Assembly (NCBI RefSeq): GCF_030540825.1
Contig: NZ_JAUOEO010000001.1
Span: 3,175,001 to 3,239,000 of the forward strand
Direction of reading: 5' to 3'
DNA: 64,000 bases
Origin: Flavivirga spongiicola
GTDB lineage: Bacteria; Bacteroidota; Bacteroidia; Flavobacteriales; Flavobacteriaceae
The first letter of the stretch is position 1. Each line of letters starts with the position of its first letter. Position numbers and translations under genes: made by a program. Below are positions 27,480 through 34,381 of the stretch, piece after piece. The notes beneath the pieces were generated by a model. It saw only the letters and a program-made list of their open reading frames with translations, made no database searches and was not told where the DNA came from.

Positions 27480-28773
27480 AAAAGAAAAACAAGATAATTT
27501 AAATTTAAGATCAGAAGAAGTTCAAGAAATTTTGACCAACCCACCTATATGGATTGTACGTTGGGGTATCACACTGATTTTTATGTTCACATGTATTATT
27601 TTGACGCTATCTTTTATAATTAAATACCCAGATTTTGTAACGGCAAAAATATTGGTTACCACTAAACAACCAGCAGAAAAAATAATCTCTAGATATTCAG
27701 GACAATTAGACAAAGTTTTTATAAAGAATAGAGATACGGTTAAAGCCGATCAAAAATTAGCGATTATAAAAAATACAGCCAGTTTTGAAGATGTTTATTT
27801 GTTAAAAGAAATTACAGATACCATTCCTTTAAATTTAAAAAACTTTCAATTTCCTTTTGAAAAAACATCTCACCTTATATTAGGCGATATAAGTGCAGCC
27901 TATCTAGGTTTTGAAAAAAGTTATACAGATTACTTTTTGCTAAAAGATTTAGATCCTTATACGAATCAATTAGGCGGAAATAAAGCCTCGTTACAAGAAA
28001 TAAAGAATAGACTTCGAAATCAGATTACTCAAAAAAAACTTTTAGAACAGGAATTTGTTTTAAAACAAACAGACTTAGATAGAAATAAACATTTATTTAA
28101 AAAAGGGGTAATTTCCGAGCAAACTTATGAGTCCAAACAGTTAGAATTTATACAGATGCAAAAAAGCATAAGTTCGATGGCTATTTCTATATCTCAAATG
28201 AGAGAAGCTATTTCATCTGCTAACAGAACTTTAAAGAGTACACATATAAGCGAACAAGAGGACAACACGCGATTTCTAAATAATTTAAGTCAATCTTATG
28301 ATTTACTTAAAGAAGCCATTAGAAAGTGGGAATATGATTATGTGTTGAAATCTTCTATAAATGGTGTTATTAGTTTTCAAGATTATTGGGGGGTTAATCA
28401 ATTTGTTAACTCAGGAAATATTGTTTTTTCTATTTTGCCTACAGATACTTCCAATCTAGTTGGTAAGTTGGTAATTCCTGCCCAAAATGCTGGTAAAGTA
28501 AGTATAGGACAGAAAGTATTTATAAAATTAGATAATTATCCTTATCAACAGTACGGGATGCTTATTGGTAAAGTAATGAATTTCTCCATATCCCCTAATA
28601 ATGAAGGTAACTATACGGTTTTTATTTCCTTACCTAAAGGGACAAAAACATCTTATAATAAAACCTTTAAGTTTACTCAAGAGCTTCTTGGTAATGCCGA
28701 AATTATTACAGAAAACCTAAGTGTTGCCGAACGGATGTTCTATAAGTTTAGAGAGGTTATAACTTATAATTGA
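27472..28773 (+). CDS. HlyD-family membrane-fusion adaptor
   Basis: The protein has 433 residues: short cytoplasmic N-terminus, one membrane helix (about 27-50), then a lipoyl-like half (SRYSGQLDKVFIKNRDTVKA), a long coiled coil (about 160-290, rich in Gln/Lys/Glu) and a beta-barrel end (KLVIPAQNAGKVSIGQKVFI). It links the inner-membrane C39 exporter to an outer-membrane TolC-type channel. No TolC gene lies in this cluster, so a chromosomal one must serve. The start codon sits inside the ABC gene's end, giving translational coupling. Confidence 0.9.
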   Translation: MPKKEKQDNLNLRSEEVQEILTNPPIWIVRWGITLIFMFTCIILTLSFIIKYPDFVTAKILVTTKQPAEKIISRYSGQLDKVFIKNRDTVKADQKLAIIKNTASFEDVYLLKEITDTIPLNLKNFQFPFEKTSHLILGDISAAYLGFEKSYTDYFLLKDLDPYTNQLGGNKASLQEIKNRLRNQITQKKLLEQEFVLKQTDLDRNKHLFKKGVISEQTYESKQLEFIQMQKSISSMAISISQMREAISSANRTLKSTHISEQEDNTRFLNNLSQSYDLLKEAIRKWEYDYVLKSSINGVISFQDYWGVNQFVNSGNIVFSILPTDTSNLVGKLVIPAQNAGKVSIGQKVFIKLDNYPYQQYGMLIGKVMNFSISPNNEGNYTVFISLPKGTKTSYNKTFKFTQELLGNAEIITENLSVAERMFYKFREVITYN

Positions 28774-28781
28774 TTCAATGT

Positions 28782-29318
28782 ATGATTAAAAATAAAATGA
28801 TTTGGTTTTTTGGATTATCAGGAGCTGGTAAAACGACTCTAGCTAAAGAAGTTTTGCAAGAGTATAAAGAAAGAAATATACCAACAATTCTATTGGATGG
28901 AGATGTTTTAAGAAATGGAATAAATAAAAACTTGGGATTTAGTAAAGATGATAGGTCTGAAAACGTTAGAAGAATTGCAGAAATATGCAAATTAATGCTT
29001 CAGGCTAATGTTGTTCCTATTGTTGCCGCAATAACACCTTATGAATCAGATAGAACAGCTGTTGAAAACATAATTGGTAAAAACAATATTTTGTTAGTAC
29101 ATGTAAAGTGTCCAATTAACATCTGTGAAGAAAGAGACCCGAAAGGATTATATGCTTTGGCTCGAAAAGGAAAAATAAAAAACTTCACAGGTATTTCGGA
29201 TGCATATGAAGAAACAAAAATGGCATCAATAACAATTGATACAGAAAAGAATAATATTAATAATTCTATTAGCAAGCTTTTGAACTTTTTATCAACCACA
29301 ACCCTAATTAATATATGA
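28782..29318 (+). CDS. cysC: Adenylylsulfate (APS) kinase
   Basis: The protein has 178 residues from ATG 28782, nine bases after the adaptor stop (a TTG at 28770 is possible but overlaps that stop). P-loop is GLSGAGKTT; further APS-kinase landmarks are LLDGDVLRNGINKNLGFS, DDRSENVRR and DPKGLYALARKGKIKNFTG, with the downstream YE pair. It phosphorylates APS to PAPS, the sulfate donor. Its position immediately before two sulfotransferases, with a 4-base ATGA overlap into the first, shows that the PAPS is meant for sulfating something here rather than for assimilation. No ATP sulfurylase is in the window, so APS must come from elsewhere. Confidence 0.9.
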   Translation: MIKNKMIWFFGLSGAGKTTLAKEVLQEYKERNIPTILLDGDVLRNGINKNLGFSKDDRSENVRRIAEICKLMLQANVVPIVAAITPYESDRTAVENIIGKNNILLVHVKCPINICEERDPKGLYALARKGKIKNFTGISDAYEETKMASITIDTEKNNINNSISKLLNFLSTTTLINI

Positions 29319-29998
29319 GACTTAAAAAAGATGAAAAAGTAGAGTCCCCTTTTTTCGGTAATTATTATTGTATGATCCCAAATACAAATTATGCATTTGT
29401 TGTAATTAGCAAGAATGCTTGCACTTTTTTGAAAAAGGTAGCCATTTATAACAATGAAAAAAAATGGACTCCAGATATTCCCAATGTGTGGGAGGCGCAT
29501 CGAAAAGTTGGTTCTTACCCTAAACGATCAGAGTATTTATTTACTGCTAAACAACTTAAAAAGATTGAAAAACAGCAGAATAAAAAAATACACAAGTTTG
29601 CTGTTTGGAGAGACCCAATCGATAGGGTTATTTCAACCTACAAACTATTTGTCCTAGAAAGAGAATATAGAGCCTATTTTTCAATTCTAAATTTATACGA
29701 AGATGATTCTTTTAGTAGGTTCATGGAGTTTATAGAGTTTGAATTAAAAAAATCTGATCCATTGCACATTGATGAACATATTAGAAAACAAGTTGACTAT
29801 TATAGCATGAAGCATATTGATGACGTGGTTCATATAAATGATTTGTACAGCTATCTTGAAGCTCACAAAATCTCATTTATTAAAGAAGTTTCAAATAAAA
29901 CGAAAGTAAATTTTAAAATTAAAAATATTGATTATCTAAATAAAATAAAAGCGTTTTACAAAGAAGATTATCTTATAAAAACAACATGGAGAACCTAA
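29315..29998 (+). CDS. PAPS-dependent sulfotransferase, Sulfotransfer_2-like
   Basis: The protein has 227 residues. ISKNACTFLKK is the 5'-phosphosulfate loop in the form seen in carbohydrate-type (family 2) sulfotransferases. FAVWRDPIDRVISTYKLFV is the 3'-phosphate-binding strand-helix. No membrane segment or signal is present, so it acts in the cytoplasm before export. It overlaps the APS kinase gene by four bases (ATGA). The acceptor is unknown; the precursor peptide or its glycan are the obvious candidates from context. Confidence 0.85.
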   Translation: MRLKKDEKVESPFFGNYYCMIPNTNYAFVVISKNACTFLKKVAIYNNEKKWTPDIPNVWEAHRKVGSYPKRSEYLFTAKQLKKIEKQQNKKIHKFAVWRDPIDRVISTYKLFVLEREYRAYFSILNLYEDDSFSRFMEFIEFELKKSDPLHIDEHIRKQVDYYSMKHIDDVVHINDLYSYLEAHKISFIKEVSNKTKVNFKIKNIDYLNKIKAFYKEDYLIKTTWRT

Positions 29999-30047
29999 AT
30001 TAAAACCTCACAACAAACAAGTTTTATGAAAACAATCATCCAAATTT

Positions 30048-30836
30048 TTGAATAATAATAACGTGGAAAATAATAATAAAGTACTTTTTATATGTGGACT
30101 ACATAGAAGTGGTACCTCCATTTTGAGTGATATTGTTTCAAACTCAGAAAATATAAGTTCATTTAAAAATACTGGGGTTCCAGAAAATGAAGGACAGCAC
30201 CTACAGTCTGTTTTTAAAGCGGCGCATGCATATGGAGGGCCTGGTAAATTTGCTTTTGATAAAAATGCTAGATTAACAGAAAGGAGCGCTTTAATAACTA
30301 ATAAAAATAAAGATATTCTTTTTCGAGAATGGTCAAATTACTGGGATTTAACTAAAGAGGTTTTATTAGAAAAATCTCCTCCTAATATAATACGAACCAG
30401 ATTTCTTCAAGAAATTTTTCCTAACGCATATTTTATTACAATCATTAGAAACCCTATTGTTGTTTCCCTTTCTACACAAAAATGGTCTAGAACATCTATT
30501 GAGAGTCTTTTGGAACATTGGATTAAAGCACATGAAATTTACTTTAATGATAGATTACTTCTAACAAATAGTATGTTGATCAGTTATGAAGAGCTAATTA
30601 AAAATCCAAAAAAAGTTTTAAGAAACATCAATGATTTTGCAGGAGTAGAGATTGATTATAAAAATCAGCTTTTGAATAAAAATTCAGAATATTTAGCCAA
30701 ATGGAATTCGAATTATTTAATAAAGGATGACCAAGAAAAACTAATAAAAAAATATGAAGAGAAAATCAACTTTTTTGGATATAGCTTAGTAGATATAAAT
30801 AGATTTCCAACTATGGACAACTTAAATAATAAATAA
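30048..30836 (+). CDS. Second PAPS-dependent sulfotransferase
   Basis: The protein has about 262 residues. The 5'-phosphosulfate loop is FICGLHRSGTSILSDIV near the N-terminus. The 3'-phosphate motif is ITIIRNPIVVSLSTQKWS, and a C-terminal YEELIKNPKKVLRNINDF helix is typical of Sulfotransfer_1/3 proteins such as tyrosylprotein sulfotransferases and RaxST-like enzymes. It is clearly different from the preceding sulfotransferase. The start is uncertain: TTG 30048 or GTG 30063 (VENNNKVLF). An ATG at 30026 opens only a nine-codon frame. A nine-codon frame just upstream overlapping the start could affect translation. Confidence 0.8.
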   Translation: MNNNNVENNNKVLFICGLHRSGTSILSDIVSNSENISSFKNTGVPENEGQHLQSVFKAAHAYGGPGKFAFDKNARLTERSALITNKNKDILFREWSNYWDLTKEVLLEKSPPNIIRTRFLQEIFPNAYFITIIRNPIVVSLSTQKWSRTSIESLLEHWIKAHEIYFNDRLLLTNSMLISYEELIKNPKKVLRNINDFAGVEIDYKNQLLNKNSEYLAKWNSNYLIKDDQEKLIKKYEEKINFFGYSLVDINRFPTMDNLNNK

Positions 30837-30865
30837 AAGCAAATCACAAAAAAGCATAGATAAAT

Positions 30866-31774
30866 TTGAAATTATCGATACATAATATTGCACAGCTTTT
30901 ATTAATTAATTCTGAAGTATTTAAAAGTAATGGCTTAAATGGCAAAATGCCACTCGTATACTTTTTTTTTAATTATGGAGCTAAATATTCAAAACAACAG
31001 TATTCAGAACTAGCTTTTGAAATTCTAGAAGATGTATTGATGGAAGAGTTATCTGCCATTGAAAAACATACGGGCGAAGCTAATTCTAAAATAGCAAGTA
31101 TAGGTTGGTCTTTGATACAATTTATTGAAAACGGCTATTTTGAATCTGATGATTTAGAGGATATTTTAGAACTCATAGATAATTCAGCACAGGCAGATTT
31201 TGAAATTTTAATAGAAAAGGATATAGATATTAATAATTTAAGTGATTTCATTATTCATGGACATTATATATTGGAAAGAGTCAAATTGTTAAAAAACAAC
31301 AACCCCTTTTTGTTAAAATTAAATGAAGCCCTGCAAAGTGTTTTATTAAAGTTGGATGAAAATTATAACTTGATTATTAATAGTGGTTATTTAAATCACT
31401 TACTATATATAGATTTTTTAAAAAAGAGTAAACCAGATAGTTATAAAGAATTTAATCATATTAAAGCGCCTAAAGTAAAAGAAACTAAAGAAAATACTTT
31501 TTCGTCTCTTATAAATAATAAATCATACGAAGTGGGAATTATTTTTAATGAACTATACTTCCGCGATACAGAGTTGTATAAAAAAAACAAGTTAATAGTA
31601 TTAAAACAAATAGAAAATGATATAAATAAACTAATGAAAAGTTTGCTAAATAAAACTAATGATTATAGCCTACTATTCTCCAAATTAATAATACAAGCTA
31701 TTTTTTTATGCAGAGATAATGAGTCGAAGGATCAAAATCTTTTTTTGCTGGGGTTATTTAATAATCTAAAATAA
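30866..31774 (+). CDS. LanC-like helical protein, shortened
   Basis: The protein has 302 residues, probably from TTG 30866 because the first internal ATG lies inside the conserved part. The N-terminal 110 residues match the Bacteroidota LanC-like pattern: IAQLLLINSEVF, NGLNGKMPLVYFFFNYGA, YSELAFEILEDVLMEEL, and ASIGWSLIQFIENGYFE. Normal LanC cyclases are near 400 residues with a zinc site (Cys, Cys-His) in the C-terminal half. Here I see no such ligand set and the protein is short, so it is unlikely to form thioether rings. It may bind the peptide or hold the maturation enzymes together. Without the family resemblance it would be an unknown gene. Confidence 0.55.
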   Translation: MKLSIHNIAQLLLINSEVFKSNGLNGKMPLVYFFFNYGAKYSKQQYSELAFEILEDVLMEELSAIEKHTGEANSKIASIGWSLIQFIENGYFESDDLEDILELIDNSAQADFEILIEKDIDINNLSDFIIHGHYILERVKLLKNNNPFLLKLNEALQSVLLKLDENYNLIINSGYLNHLLYIDFLKKSKPDSYKEFNHIKAPKVKETKENTFSSLINNKSYEVGIIFNELYFRDTELYKKNKLIVLKQIENDINKLMKSLLNKTNDYSLLFSKLIIQAIFLCRDNESKDQNLFLLGLFNNLK

Positions 31775-31796
31775 CAATTTTCAATATTTGAATTGT

Positions 31797-33026
31797 ATGA
31801 AAAAGAAAAGAATTTTTATTGTAAATCAGGCAGATGACTCTCAAAAATATGGTGTTGGCAAATATATAGATGAAATACTAGAAGAAGCTAAAGTGAGGAA
31901 TAAATATTTTGATCTAGTTTCTGTTTTTATCGGTGAATCTAATAGCATTACTGTTGAGAAGAATGAAATAACTAATATTACCTATTTAAAAATTCCTAAA
32001 CCAATTTTTCATAAAGAAAAAATTCAAAGTTTATCTTATCTGTACTCAAAAGCTGTATTTATCATATTACATGAGTTTTATAAATTTAATAAAAACGATG
32101 TATTTCATTTTAATAGTAATATGCAATATTTTTTAATGAACTGTATTAAAGAACACACTAATGCTAAAATAATATATACCATTCACGTCTCATTATGGAA
32201 AACACACTATAATAATAACTTTAATAAATTTATTTCAGAATTTAAAGACCCAAAAGAAGACTCTTTTCATAAAAAGAATATACAAGCAGAAATTAAAAAT
32301 TGTGAGCTTTCAGATCAAGTTATATGTTTATCTGAAACTATGAAGAAGGATGTTTTTGAAATTTATAAAATTCCTAAACATAAAGTTCACAAAATTCCTA
32401 ATGGAATAAGAGAACAAAAATTTAATACTAATGATAGTTATGAAATCAAACAGATTAGAAAAGAATTACAGATTACTAAAAAAGACTTTATTTTCCTTTA
32501 TTTAGGGCGGTTAAATGCTCAAAAAGGAGTTGTCCAGCTTATTGAAGTTTTTAAGAGTGTTTTGCAAGAGGGGTGCGAAAATGCAAAACTGCTTATAGTT
32601 GGTGGAGGAGAGATGAAAGAAGATCTAATAAAAGCATGTTGTGGTTTTGATCAAAAAATAATTTTTATAGGATATGTACAACCTTTTAGAGTTAAACTAT
32701 ATTACAAACTTGCAAATGCATTAATCTTTCCTTCTTTAAATGAACAGAGTAGTTACGTTATGTTAGAAGCCATGTCTTATAAAGTGCCTATGATTGTAAC
32801 TGAGTCAGATATTTTTAAAATGCTTAAAAATGAATATTCCTGTTTAAAAATTGAGTTAAATGAAAAAAAAGGACTAGATAGAGATTCTTTTAAAGAAAAG
32901 ATAAAAATTATCATACAGAATAAGGAACTAAGGGATGGTATAATTAAAAATGCATACAATTTATATATTGAAAAGTATTCCTCTAAAATGATGTTTGATA
33001 AAACTTATTTGCAAAAGGTTAATTAA
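31797..33026 (+). CDS. GT-B glycosyltransferase (family 4-like)
   Basis: The protein has 409 residues from ATG 31797. The N-terminal half has the open pattern GVGKYIDEI and HVSLWKTHY. The C-terminal half is a GT4-type donor domain: FLYLGRLNAQKGVVQLIEVF, LIVGGGEMKEDL and FPSLNEQSSYVMLEAMSYK, where the Glu residues bind the nucleotide sugar. It resembles the glycosyltransferases described for the GG-Bacteroidales peptide system. No signal or membrane helix is visible, so it acts inside the cell. It is the last gene of the cluster. The acceptor could be the precursor peptide, which has few Ser/Thr (S33, T34, T43 in the core), or Tyr/Asn. Confidence 0.8.
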   Translation: MKKKRIFIVNQADDSQKYGVGKYIDEILEEAKVRNKYFDLVSVFIGESNSITVEKNEITNITYLKIPKPIFHKEKIQSLSYLYSKAVFIILHEFYKFNKNDVFHFNSNMQYFLMNCIKEHTNAKIIYTIHVSLWKTHYNNNFNKFISEFKDPKEDSFHKKNIQAEIKNCELSDQVICLSETMKKDVFEIYKIPKHKVHKIPNGIREQKFNTNDSYEIKQIRKELQITKKDFIFLYLGRLNAQKGVVQLIEVFKSVLQEGCENAKLLIVGGGEMKEDLIKACCGFDQKIIFIGYVQPFRVKLYYKLANALIFPSLNEQSSYVMLEAMSYKVPMIVTESDIFKMLKNEYSCLKIELNEKKGLDRDSFKEKIKIIIQNKELRDGIIKNAYNLYIEKYSSKMMFDKTYLQKVN

Positions 33027-33030
33027 AATG

Positions 33031-33132
33031 GTTTTGGAAGAATAGATTATATCATTGAAATACAAACGAACAAAAATGATTTACGGGAAGTCTTACTACC
33101 GTTAACTTGGGATGATATTCAAGAGCATTAAT
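33031..33132 (+). pseudogene. Unidentified C-terminal gene fragment beside tRNA-Phe
   Basis: A frame without a start codon reads GFGRIDYIIEIQTNKNDL, then REVLLPLTWDDIQEH and a stop. It begins right after the glycosyltransferase stop and ends at the tRNA terminator. I do not recognise the family. A degenerate echo of its last bases occurs at 22.23-22.27 kb, so it belongs to the repeated flank. It is either a real gene's tail cut off when the island inserted, or chance. Confidence 0.35.
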
Positions 33133-33207
33133 GAAAAAACCCTTGAAAATCATCTGATAATCAAGGGTTTATAAACTTTAAAAGTGGTACCTCCAGGAAT
33201 CGAACCA
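33067..33207 (+). repeat. Att-like direct repeat at tRNA-Phe, near copy
   Basis: This is the partner of the repeat at 22225-22375. The strong part is 33131-33196 (tRNA terminator and the 3' end of tRNA-Phe), with weaker similarity to the left. The peptide cluster lies between the two copies. Confidence 0.65.
33135..33172 (-). terminator. Terminator of tRNA-Phe
   Basis: On the minus strand AACCCTTGA and TCAAGGGTT form a stem followed by T's, about 13 bases after the tRNA 3' end. It is duplicated in decayed form at 22.3 kb. Confidence 0.7.
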
Positions 33208-33257
33208 GGGACACAAGGATTTTCAGTCCTTTGCTCTACCAACTGAGCTAAGGTACC
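33185..33257 (-). tRNA. tRNA-Phe (GAA)
   Basis: A complete 73-nucleotide cloverleaf on the minus strand: acceptor GGTACCT/AGGTACC, D-arm GCTC-AGTTGGTA-GAGC, anticodon arm AAGGA-CTGAAAA-TCCTT with anticodon GAA, T-arm CCTGG-TTCGATT-CCTGG, and discriminator A at 33185. CCA is not encoded. The 3' end faces the peptide cluster, and a partial copy of that end lies at 22.35 kb. Confidence 0.97.
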
Positions 33258-33358
33258 TCGCCAAAGCGGTTGCAAATATATATTCATTTTTATTATTACC
33301 CAAACGAAATTCATAAAAAATCACTCAACTTTATTTATTTTTAATCAAAATAGCTTTA

Positions 33359-33566
33359 ATACCAATTAAACCTAAAAGCGACGCATATAATTTGTTTACC
33401 CAATCAAGTTGAGTACAGGTCTTTTTTACTTATAATTCTTTAAAAAACATGTGCTCAGTTTGACTGGGTATAGAACCATAGCTTTGGCTATGCTTAGGTT
33501 TTTTGATTCATCTAAGAAAAAAAATTTCAAAATTATTTATGCATCATTTTGAAGTTCAATTGGTAT
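33359..33566. repeat. Palindromic element, copy 1 (shared GCATAGC...GCTATGG core)
   Basis: Outer inverted repeats ATACCAATTAAAC (33359-33371) and GTTCAATTGGTAT (33554-33566) pair at 12 of 13 positions. Inner arms 33398-33417 and 33450-33469 pair at 16 of 20. A small hairpin CCATAGCTTTGGCTATGC sits at 33476-33493. The hairpin is the reverse complement form of the cores at 39433 and 55101. The element fills most of the gap between tRNA-Phe and the coaX operon. Confidence 0.65.
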
Positions 33567-33608
33567 AACTGATTTGTAATTAATATTATATGTTAAATGA
33601 ATAATTAT

Positions 33609-33625
33609 TTGGCACTCGTTTTGTA
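33609..33625 (+). promoter_or_regulatory. Possible sigma-54-type promoter ahead of coaX
   Basis: TTGGCAC-N5-TTGTA is close to the sigma-54 -24/-12 consensus TTGGCAC-N5-TTGCA, with the -12 GC changed to GT. It ends 24 bases before the coaX ATG. Flavobacteria encode RpoN, but no enhancer site was identified and the match may be chance. Confidence 0.3.
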
Positions 33626-33649
33626 AATTTAAACTTTTTAAAAAGAAGG

Positions 33650-34381
33650 ATGAATTTAATAATAGATGTAGGGAATTCTTTTGTGAAACTTGCTGTTTTT
33701 GAGGGAGGTACGCTTAATCACAAAGAAGTTGTGAAGCTAAATCTTGTTTTAGAAGGTATCAATAGTTTAAAAGAGAAGTACACTTCAATAAAAAAGGCAA
33801 TTATTTCTTCGGTTGGAAAACTAAATAAAGCAGATATTAAGGCAATTAGTAAATCTTTCGATGTTATGATTTTAGATGCCAATGTAAAATTACCGTTTAA
33901 AAACCTTTACACGACACCAAATACTTTAGGAGTAGATAGAATCGCATTAGTATGTGCCTCAGTTGAACAATTTCCAAATAATAATGTGCTTATTATTGAT
34001 GCAGGCACCTGTGTTACTTATGATTTTGTAACAGCAAAGAATGAATATATGGGAGGGGCCATTTCTCCAGGGCTTAGAATGCGTTATAAATCATTAAATA
34101 ATTTAACTGTAAATTTGCCGTTATTAGAATCAGAAATCCCAAAAAATATCATTGGAAATTCGACAAATGGGTCTATACATTCTGGAGTGGTATATGGTAT
34201 TTTAAAGGAAATTGAAGGCATTATTGATGAATATCATCGAAAATATTCAGATTTAACAGTAATTTTAACAGGAGGCGACGCTAATTTTTTGTCAAAACAA
34301 TTAAAAAGTAGCATATTTGCCAATTCTAATTTTCTTTTAGAGGGATTGAACTATATTTTACAATTTAACTCAAACGAATGA
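33650..34381 (+). CDS. coaX: Type III pantothenate kinase
   Basis: The protein has 243 residues. It has the ASKHA-fold signatures of CoaX: N-terminal LIIDVGNSFVKLAVF (phosphate loop), TLGVDRIALVCA, IIDAGTCVTYDFV and GGAISPGLRMRYKSL. It phosphorylates pantothenate as the first step of coenzyme A synthesis, with ATP and a monovalent cation. Length is normal for the family. It overlaps the following outer-membrane gene by four bases (ATGA), so both are in one operon with the TPR and lptC genes. Confidence 0.95.
   Translation: MNLIIDVGNSFVKLAVFEGGTLNHKEVVKLNLVLEGINSLKEKYTSIKKAIISSVGKLNKADIKAISKSFDVMILDANVKLPFKNLYTTPNTLGVDRIALVCASVEQFPNNNVLIIDAGTCVTYDFVTAKNEYMGGAISPGLRMRYKSLNNLTVNLPLLESEIPKNIIGNSTNGSIHSGVVYGILKEIEGIIDEYHRKYSDLTVILTGGDANFLSKQLKSSIFANSNFLLEGLNYILQFNSNE

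Noticed and set aside
24669..31774. Lanthipeptide cluster because of the LanC-like protein
   Set aside because: The core has only three Ser/Thr, no dehydratase is encoded, and the LanC-like protein lacks a visible zinc site.
22225..33257. Active mobile island or prophage
   Set aside because: The repeat pair is degenerate and no integrase, transposase or phage gene is present; only an old remnant is supported.
33300..33410. Minus-strand C-terminal fragment resembling a LysE-type transporter helix (WVNKLYASLLGLIGIK)
   Set aside because: Only one hydrophobic helix, and it overlaps the arm of a palindromic repeat, so chance is as likely.
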